The notes under the pieces were generated by a model. The model did not search any database and was not told the DNA's origin. It saw nothing but the letters and a program-made list of their open reading frames with translations. A program made the translations under genes and the position numbers. A DNA stretch of 20,809 nt from positions 1 through 20,809 of the forward strand of contig JAGYIK010000012.1 in the NCBI GenBank assembly GCA_018402605.1, in the 5' to 3' direction. This document shows, piece by piece, positions 16,048 through 20,809 of this stretch; positions within the stretch are counted from its first letter, which is position 1, and each line of letters opens with the position of its first letter. The stretch is from Litorivicinus sp. GTDB lineage: Bacteria > Pseudomonadota > Gammaproteobacteria > Pseudomonadales > Litorivicinaceae.

Positions 16048-16953
16048 ATGGCAATCGCTGACTGGTTACGCATATTCGTTCTGTCGTTGGTATGGGGTGG
16101 ATCGTTTTTCTTTGTTGAGGTGATGTTGCTTGAGTTGCCGCCTTTGACGTCGGTTTTTGGCCGCCTGGTCATCGGGGTACTCGGTTTATTGGTGCTGTTG
16201 CGGTTATTGGGCCATGCGCTTGCGCCTTTGTGGGTTCAGTGGCGACCTTTTGCCTTCATTGGTTTGGTGAATACCGCGATTCCTTTCACATTGATTACCT
16301 TTGGACAGACGCAGATTACTGGCTCGCTGGCTTCGATTATTAATGCATCGACGCCGATCATGACGGCGCTGGTTGCGCATGTGATGACAACGGACGAGCG
16401 GCTGTCGGTACCGAAGGCGCTGGGAATTGGCATGGGATTTTCTGGCGTCTTGGTGCTGTTTGGGCCGGCTGCATTCCGTGCCGATGCGACGTTGATTGGA
16501 ATGATGGCGGGTCTGACAGCCACGCTCTGTTATGCCTTTGGTTCGGTGTATTCGAAACGGTTAAAGCACAATCCTGCACTGGTGAATGCGACAGGTCAGG
16601 TGGGCTATGGGATGCTTTGGATGTTGCCGGTGGTTTTTTTGGTCGATGCCCCATGGGGACTGCCGATGCCAAGTCAGGGCCCGCTTTTGGCTCTGCTCGG
16701 GATTGGTTTGCTATCGACAACCTTTGCGTTTTATTTGTACTTCCAAGTGCTGAAGACCGCCGGCGCAAGCAATGTGGTACTGGTCACGTTCTTGGTGCCG
16801 GTATCTGCCTCTGCGCTCGGTATCCTATTCCTCGGCGAGGCACTGAATCTGCACGATGTGATTGCCTATCTGCTCATCGCTTCGGGATTGGCGGTAATTG
16901 ACGGTCGATTGGTGCGCGCTCTTGGCTTTTTCAGACTAAAGTCGCATACTTAA
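16048..16953 (+). CDS. EamA/DMT-superfamily transporter
   Basis: This 301-residue polytopic membrane protein shows the two tandem EamA repeats of five helices each. The first repeat begins at FVLSLVWGGSFFFVEVML and includes NTAIPFTLITFGQTQITGSLASIINASTPI. The second begins near GMMAGLTATLCYAFGSVYSKRL and ends with LLIASGLAVIDGRLV. The family exports or imports small metabolites such as amino acids; the substrate cannot be told from sequence. The ATG follows TGAGG by about 5 bases. It is divergent from ptrB across a 40-base gap containing a palindrome, and precedes msrAB by 26 bases on the same strand. The first 10 residues lie close to the shared promoter region. Confidence 0.9.
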   Translation: MAIADWLRIFVLSLVWGGSFFFVEVMLLELPPLTSVFGRLVIGVLGLLVLLRLLGHALAPLWVQWRPFAFIGLVNTAIPFTLITFGQTQITGSLASIINASTPIMTALVAHVMTTDERLSVPKALGIGMGFSGVLVLFGPAAFRADATLIGMMAGLTATLCYAFGSVYSKRLKHNPALVNATGQVGYGMLWMLPVVFLVDAPWGLPMPSQGPLLALLGIGLLSTTFAFYLYFQVLKTAGASNVVLVTFLVPVSASALGILFLGEALNLHDVIAYLLIASGLAVIDGRLVRALGFFRLKSHT

Positions 16954-16979
16954 GTTCATCGTTAGAACTTGGAGGTCTA

Positions 16980-18059
16980 ATGCGATATCTCACAGGATGC
17001 CTCAGTCTTGTTTTTTCAAGCATCGCGATGGCTGCGCCACAACAAGCGACCTTTGCTGGGGGTTGCTTCTGGTGCCTTGAATCTCCGTTTGAAAAGATGC
17101 ACGGTGTTTCCGCTGCAGTGTCAGGCTACATGGGTGGTTCGCAAGCAGACGCTACCTATGCACAAGTTGCAGCGGGCCGAACCGATCATCTCGAAGTTGT
17201 GCAGGTGGAGTACGACGACTCCATCGTGACCTACGAGGCTTTGTTAGAGACCTTTTGGCGTCAAGTGGATCCAACCGATGCCGGTGGGCAATTTGTGGAT
17301 CGTGGGCCACATTATCGAACAGCGATTTTTGCACATACGCCTGAGCAAAAGGCGCTTGCATTGGAGTCCGTTAGGCGACTGAACGCGGCTGCGATTTTTG
17401 ATGCGCCGATCGTGACCGAGATCCGCGATGCGATGCCCTTCTATGTTGCTGAGGACTACCACCAGGACTACTACAAAACCAACACATTGAAATACAACTT
17501 TTATCGGTTCCGTTCAGGTCGCGACCAGTTCTTGGATTCGGTATGGAAAGGCCGGGACGATTTCCGGATTTTCGCTGAATCCAAACCAAAAATGGCAAGA
17601 TTCAACAAGCCACCTGTGGAAGAGATTCGCCAAAAGTTAACACCAGAGCAGTATCGAATCACGCAAGAGGATGGGACTGAGCCACCCTTTAATAACGCCT
17701 ATTGGAACCTGAAAGAGGACGGCATCTTTGTTGACGTGGTCTCAGGTGAGCCGCTCTTTAGTTCGTTGCACAAGTACGATTCCGGCACCGGATGGCCGTC
17801 TTTTTGGCGTCCACTCGAAGAGGAGCTGATTGTGGAGCGCGAGGATCGATCGCTCTTTATGACGCGGACCGAGGTGCGTTCAAAGTTCGCTGATTCCCAT
17901 CTCGGACATGTGTTCCCCGACGGTCCGGCCCCCACAGGTCTTCGGTATTGTGTGAATTCGGCCGCACTGGAATTCATTCCAGTCGCGCAGCTCGAGGCGC
18001 GCGGTTATGGGCATTATCTTCCGCAGTTTGAGCAAGCAAGCCGGATTGTCACGGATTGA
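16980..18059 (+). CDS. msrAB: Secreted MsrA-MsrB fusion, methionine sulfoxide reductase
   Basis: The 359-residue protein starts with a signal peptide (MRYLTGCLSLVFSSIAMA, cut before APQQ). The MsrA domain follows, with active site GGCFWC (Cys29, Cys32) and DYHQDYY. A linker near residue 195 leads to the MsrB domain, with GTGWPSFW, HLGHVFPDGP and the catalytic Cys324 in RYCVNSA. MsrA reduces the S and MsrB the R sulfoxide of methionine, so the fusion repairs both in envelope proteins. The MsrB half shows no CXXC zinc pairs. There is no fused thioredoxin domain as in Neisseria PilB, so reducing power must come from another periplasmic carrier. GGAGG lies 4 bases before the ATG. Tpx follows, forming a peroxide-defence pair. 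Confidence 0.95.
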   Translation: MRYLTGCLSLVFSSIAMAAPQQATFAGGCFWCLESPFEKMHGVSAAVSGYMGGSQADATYAQVAAGRTDHLEVVQVEYDDSIVTYEALLETFWRQVDPTDAGGQFVDRGPHYRTAIFAHTPEQKALALESVRRLNAAAIFDAPIVTEIRDAMPFYVAEDYHQDYYKTNTLKYNFYRFRSGRDQFLDSVWKGRDDFRIFAESKPKMARFNKPPVEEIRQKLTPEQYRITQEDGTEPPFNNAYWNLKEDGIFVDVVSGEPLFSSLHKYDSGTGWPSFWRPLEEELIVEREDRSLFMTRTEVRSKFADSHLGHVFPDGPAPTGLRYCVNSAALEFIPVAQLEARGYGHYLPQFEQASRIVTD

Positions 18060-18074
18060 TTGAAAGCAATCCGG
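18041..18074 (+). repeat. Inverted repeat over the msrAB stop codon, possible 3'-end hairpin
   Basis: CCGGATTG (18041-18048) pairs perfectly with CAATCCGG (18067-18074) across 18 bases that include the TGA stop. A second copy of GGATTG (18053-18058) could pair with the same right arm through an 8-base loop. No T-run follows, so it is at best an mRNA-stabilising or weak terminator element. Confidence 0.35.
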
Positions 18075-18121
18075 AAACACCTCATGATCGTTGCTCTAAG
18101 TAATGATAATGAGGACACCCC

Positions 18122-18619
18122 ATGCCGATTACGATTTCACACCGCGGTGACATGATTCAGGTTGCCGGAAACCTGCCTGAGGTTGGCGCAAAGGCCCCGG
18201 ACTTCAGCCTAGTTGCCAATGATTTAACAACCACGAGCCTTGCAGATTTTGCTGGCAAGAATTTGATTCTCAACATTTTCCCTTCGATTGATACCCCGAC
18301 CTGTGCACAAAGCACGCGCCGTTTTAACGAAGAATTGGCTGCGCTTGAGAACACGCATGTCCTGTGTGTGAGTGCGGATTTGCCGTTCGCGCAATCCCGT
18401 TTCTGTGGTGCAGAGGGCTTGGAGCGTGTGCAGACGGGTTCGACTTTTCGCTCAAATTTCTCGGATGACTATGGTGTGACTATTCTGTCTGGGAAGCTCG
18501 AGGGGTTGACCAGTCGTGCCGTGGTTGTAATCGACGGCCAGGGTACAGTGAAACACGTCGAGTTAGTCCCTGAGATCGGTCAGGAGCCGGATTACGCAGC
18601 CGCTTTAGCTGCGATTTAA
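18122..18619 (+). CDS. tpx: Thiol peroxidase (lipid hydroperoxide peroxidase)
   Basis: This 165-residue atypical two-cysteine peroxiredoxin has peroxidatic Cys61 in PSIDTPTCAQSTRRFN and resolving Cys95 in SRFCGAEG, the same spacing as E. coli Tpx. It reduces peroxides, with a preference for organic ones, using thioredoxin as electron donor (trxA is in this window). No signal peptide is visible, so it is probably cytoplasmic. A GAGG motif precedes the ATG, and TAATGATAAT upstream partly resembles a Fur box. The TAA (18617-18619) overlaps the stop codon of the convergent ModE-like gene. The first ATG at 18122 fits the family N-terminus. Confidence 0.96.
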   Translation: MPITISHRGDMIQVAGNLPEVGAKAPDFSLVANDLTTTSLADFAGKNLILNIFPSIDTPTCAQSTRRFNEELAALENTHVLCVSADLPFAQSRFCGAEGLERVQTGSTFRSNFSDDYGVTILSGKLEGLTSRAVVVIDGQGTVKHVELVPEIGQEPDYAAALAAI

Positions 18620-18966
18620 TCGGTCTTTATCATCGAGGCGAGACGATTTCGAGTGTGCTCGGTCGCCGCCTCAGCTTCTTGTGTCAGTGTGTCATAGAGG
18701 GCGATCAGCTCGAATGCCATCGGCGTCAGCACGCTGCCGCCGCCCGCTTGGCCACCCGTCTGCGTGACAAGAACAGGCTCGCGCAGCGAATCATTGAGTT
18801 CTTGGATCAGAAGCCATGCCCTGCGGTAGGACATCCCGATCGATTTTGCTGCCTTGGATAATGAGTGCTCGGCGACGATGGCATTCAGTAAAGCGATTTT
18901 TCCCGGGCCGAGAAGTGTATGTTGCTCGCCCATCACCAGCTTCAGTTTCAACTGAGGTTGGATCAT
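18616..18966 (-). CDS. ModE-family N-terminal winged-helix DNA-binding protein without molybdate-binding domain
   Basis: The protein has 116 residues matching only the DNA-binding half of ModE. The helix-turn-helix is LLNAIVAEHSLSKAAKSIGMSYRRAW. A wing region VLVTQTGGQAGGGSVLTPMAFELIALY corresponds to the family's GGxxGGG(S)xLT pattern. A coiled C-terminal helix follows, perhaps for dimerisation. Full ModE proteins carry two molbindin (TOBE) domains that sense molybdate; none is present, and no mod transport genes are in the window. It may need another signal, or act as a nucleoid-type or LysR-like repressor. Its ATG shares one base with the stop of the upstream secreted-protein gene (TGATG). 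Its stop overlaps that of the convergent tpx. Confidence 0.85.
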   Translation of the reverse strand: MIQPQLKLKLVMGEQHTLLGPGKIALLNAIVAEHSLSKAAKSIGMSYRRAWLLIQELNDSLREPVLVTQTGGQAGGGSVLTPMAFELIALYDTLTQEAEAATEHTRNRLASMIKTD

Positions 18967-19310
18967 CAGCAGTCCCTGTCGGTCACCTTGCGCGTCACTT
19001 TGCGCGGATGCAGCACATAACAGGTGCCGGTCTTACTATCGCCACGCGTTACAAACATGCGATAGGGATTACTTCTGACGGTCACGTTCATCGGATCGCC
19101 TGTGGGGCGCTCAAAGGTGGCCTGGGCACCGCCGAGTACTTGCAACGAACACGCTGTCATAGACCGCTCCGAAGCGGAGACGCCGACTTCTCTGAGATTG
19201 CTAATGATATCTTTGCAAAACTCTTGGCTTGTATCCGAGCGCGTGAAACTCCGCGCTTCCGCGAGGGTTGCGCTGACGATAAAACTCAATGCGAGAATGA
19301 TGTGTGTCAT
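18966..19310 (-). CDS. Small secreted protein with four cysteines, function unknown
   Basis: I do not recognise this 114-residue protein. It begins with a signal peptide, MTHIILALSFIVSATLAEA, cut before RSF. The mature part of about 95 residues has four cysteines, in EFCKD, TACSL, GTCYV and as the final residue. That suggests two disulfides in the periplasm. No transmembrane helix follows the signal peptide. It is directly upstream of the ModE-like regulator with a one-base overlap, so the two are probably made from one message. The ribosome site is weak (AGGG close to the ATG). The signal sequence, the sound reading frame and the coupling argue that it is real. Confidence 0.7.
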   Translation of the reverse strand: MTHIILALSFIVSATLAEARSFTRSDTSQEFCKDIISNLREVGVSASERSMTACSLQVLGGAQATFERPTGDPMNVTVRSNPYRMFVTRGDSKTGTCYVLHPRKVTRKVTDRDC

Positions 19311-19347
19311 CGCCCTAGGCTAACAAAGCTTCGGCACAATTTCAGCG

Positions 19348-19506
19348 TTAGTGCGCATGTCGTGACGGGTTTGTGGTTTGCGGGCGAGTTTCCGACATCA
19401 GTTTCATGACCTTCGCAATCCCCCAACCCATGGCACCAATCATGAGCGCCACAATCAGTAGGCTTGGCCAAAGCGTATTGAAGGTTTCAATATCGATTCC
19501 AAACAT
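19348..19506 (-). CDS. Small single-pass membrane protein (52 residues), function unknown
   Basis: A 52-codon frame opens with ATG at 19504-19506, preceded at 6 bases by AGGAGGA (19519-19513), the strongest ribosome site in the window. The product begins MFGIDIETFNTLWP. A hydrophobic helix of about 20 residues (SLLIVALMIGAMGWGIAKVM) follows, then a short basic, hydrophilic tail ending in SRHAH. It lies between uup and the secreted four-cysteine protein on the same strand. The ribosome site and clean topology make it convincing despite its size. I do not recognise a family; it could be a modulator of a membrane complex. A short stem CTGTG/CACAG lies just before the ribosome site. Confidence 0.65.
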   Translation of the reverse strand: MFGIDIETFNTLWPSLLIVALMIGAMGWGIAKVMKLMSETRPQTTNPSRHAH

Positions 19507-19591
19507 GTTGCGTCCTCCTGTGATGACACAGTCAGGTTACGCCCGCTTAGCGATCTGTTGATGGCACGTGTCGTCAAACACTTGATTGAGA

Positions 19592-20809
19592 TCAGCCTTT
19601 TCGTTCGTCGAGTTCGAGAAAACGCTCGAATTTCAGCTCAAGGTCTTCTTGCAGGGCCTTATACCGCGCTGTTTCTGAGCTGACATCTTTTGGGTCTTGG
19701 GTGAAAAAGCTGGGGTCTGCCATTGCCAACTCGATGGCAGCGATGTCTGCTTCAAGACGTTCAATCTGTTCACTGAGCTCGTTGTATTCACGCTGCTCAT
19801 GGAATGCGAGTTTTTTCCGTTCAGGTGCTAAAACCGGTTCTGGTGTTCCGCTTTCCTTCGCTTTCGACTGGACTTGGGGTGTCGCCGGATCGGGGCGTTG
19901 GCGTAGCCAATCTGAATAGCCGCCAACGTATTCGCGCAGTTGGCCATCCGGATCGAAAGACCAGAGACTGGTCACCACAGAGTCAATAAAATCTCGATCG
20001 TGGCTCACTAAGATCAGCGTGCCTTGGTATTGAAGTAAGGTGTCACGGAGCAGGTCGAGGGTCTCCAGATCGAGATCGTTGGTTGGCTCATCCATGATCA
20101 AGAGATTCGCGGGGCGCAGAAAGAGCCGTGCAAGTAATAGGCGGTTACGCTCGCCGCCCGAGAGCATACGAGCGGGCCCACGGGCTCTCTCGGGCGAGAA
20201 CAAAAAGTCCTGCAAGTAGCCGATGATGTGTTTTTTACCGCCACCGATTTCAACAAAGTCTGAGCCGTGTTGCAGGTTGTCGATCACACTTGCATCGTCG
20301 TCCAGTGTTTCCCGCAGCTGATCAAACAGTGCCAATTCGATATTGGTACCGAGCCGAACCTGACCGGACGTAGGCTCCAATTGCCCAAGTAAGGTCTTGA
20401 TTAGGGTACTTTTACCTGCGCCATTGGGTCCAATCACACCAATACGGTCACCGCGCATGACGGTGGTTGAGAAATCGTTGAATAACCTTTTGCCACCCAA
20501 AGAAAGGCTAAGCTCGCTGGCTTCGACAACGAGTTTTCCAGACTTCGAGGCGTCGGTCAGTGTGAGTTCAGCGGAGCGTTGACGTTCGCGACGTGCATTC
20601 CGCTCGCGCCGTAACTGCTCTAACGCGCGGACCCGTCCTTCGTTGCGCGTTCGCCGCGCTTTAATGCCTTGCCGAATCCACTCTTCTTCCTTGGCAAGCT
20701 TCTTATCAAACTGTGCGAATTGCTCTTCTTCAGCGGCGAGTTCTTGATCGCGTCGCTCCAGATAGGTCTCGTAATCACAGGAGTAACTTCTCAACACACC
20801 GCGGTCGAG
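19592..20809 (-). CDS. uup: ABC-F ATPase Uup, C-terminal part (cut by window edge)
   Basis: The frame is open to the right edge (LDRGVLRSYSCDYETYL...), so this is the second half of a longer ABC-F protein. Visible in order are the end of the first ABC domain and the long linker with a charged helical pair (about the first 90 residues). The second ABC domain then has Walker A GPNGAGKST, signature LSGGERNRLLLARLF, Walker B LLIMDEPTNDLD and switch VSHDRDF. A C-terminal coiled coil (LSEQIERLEADIAAIELAM) is diagnostic of Uup. Uup is cytosolic, has no membrane domain and acts on ribosomes; in E. coli its loss raises precise transposon excision. The stop is at 19592-19594. Confidence 0.95.
   Translation of the reverse strand, partial: LDRGVLRSYSCDYETYLERRDQELAAEEEQFAQFDKKLAKEEEWIRQGIKARRTRNEGRVRALEQLRRERNARRERQRSAELTLTDASKSGKLVVEASELSLSLGGKRLFNDFSTTVMRGDRIGVIGPNGAGKSTLIKTLLGQLEPTSGQVRLGTNIELALFDQLRETLDDDASVIDNLQHGSDFVEIGGGKKHIIGYLQDFLFSPERARGPARMLSGGERNRLLLARLFLRPANLLIMDEPTNDLDLETLDLLRDTLLQYQGTLILVSHDRDFIDSVVTSLWSFDPDGQLREYVGGYSDWLRQRPDPATPQVQSKAKESGTPEPVLAPERKKLAFHEQREYNELSEQIERLEADIAAIELAMADPSFFTQDPKDVSSETARYKALQEDLELKFERFLELDERKG

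Noticed and set aside
16008..16172. 55-residue N-terminal extension of oligopeptidase B
   Set aside because: It would overlap the divergent EamA gene, is low in family similarity, and the ATG at 16007 gives the normal N-terminus.
18816..19409. 197-codon plus-strand frame opposite the ModE-like and secreted-protein genes
   Set aside because: The minus-strand frames have a recognisable domain, a signal peptide and coupled start/stop. The plus frame has none of these.
1..20809. Mobile element, phage or CRISPR content
   Set aside because: I saw no transposase, integrase, att-like repeats or spaced direct repeats, and composition looks even throughout.

Overview
The window is a compact stretch of a gammaproteobacterial chromosome. 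Its gene content and synteny are mostly housekeeping and redox functions. Two layouts point to this class: hemB-trxA-rho (Pseudomonas has hemB-ppk-ppx-trxA-rho), and yrfG-hslR-hslO-pckA, which is also the order in E. coli. HemB is of the Pseudomonas-like aspartate type. I see no tRNA or rRNA genes, insertion sequences, integrases or CRISPR arrays. Intergenic gaps are short and many neighbouring genes overlap by a few bases.

Left part (1-1898, minus strand): hemB (porphobilinogen synthase), trxA (thioredoxin) and the start of rho. The trxA-rho gap holds a perfect DnaA box and two mutually exclusive hairpins before a T-tract, which look like an attenuator.

Plus-strand module (2064-8946): a TVP38/TMEM64 (VTT-fold) membrane protein; a mercuric-reductase-like flavoprotein with one frameshift; the YnjB-YnjC-YnjD ABC importer, with ynjC broken by several frame switches; the CDP-alcohol phosphatidyltransferase YnjF; and a secreted FKBP isomerase. 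This is a condensed relative of E. coli ydjXYZ-ynjABCDEF. Its substrate is unknown. Combining a VTT protein, an importer and a phospholipid head-group transferase suggests a membrane-lipid role, and this is the best candidate here for an undescribed system.

Central minus-strand operon (16007 down to 8947): ptrB (oligopeptidase B), yrfG (nucleotidase), hslR (Hsp15), hslO (Hsp33), a PEP-carboxykinase homologue at the pckA position, and gshA (glutamate-cysteine ligase). Junctions overlap or nearly touch. About 1.2 kb running from the end of hslO through most of pckA carries many small frame switches, while the encoded protein stays recognisable in alternating frames. Similar clusters affect the ends of ptrB and ynjC. 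Because one cluster crosses a gene boundary, local base-calling or assembly error is more likely than gene decay, though the pckA homologue is also unusually divergent in its clean part.

Right part (16048-20809): an EamA transporter, a secreted MsrA-MsrB fusion and thiol peroxidase (tpx) on the plus strand. On the minus strand are uup (ABC-F ATPase, cut by the window edge), a 52-residue membrane protein, a small secreted four-cysteine protein and a ModE-type DNA-binding protein. Thioredoxin, glutathione synthesis, Hsp33, Msr and Tpx together give the window a thiol and oxidative-stress theme. Two convergent gene pairs (FKBP/gshA and tpx/modE-like) abut or overlap at their stop codons.
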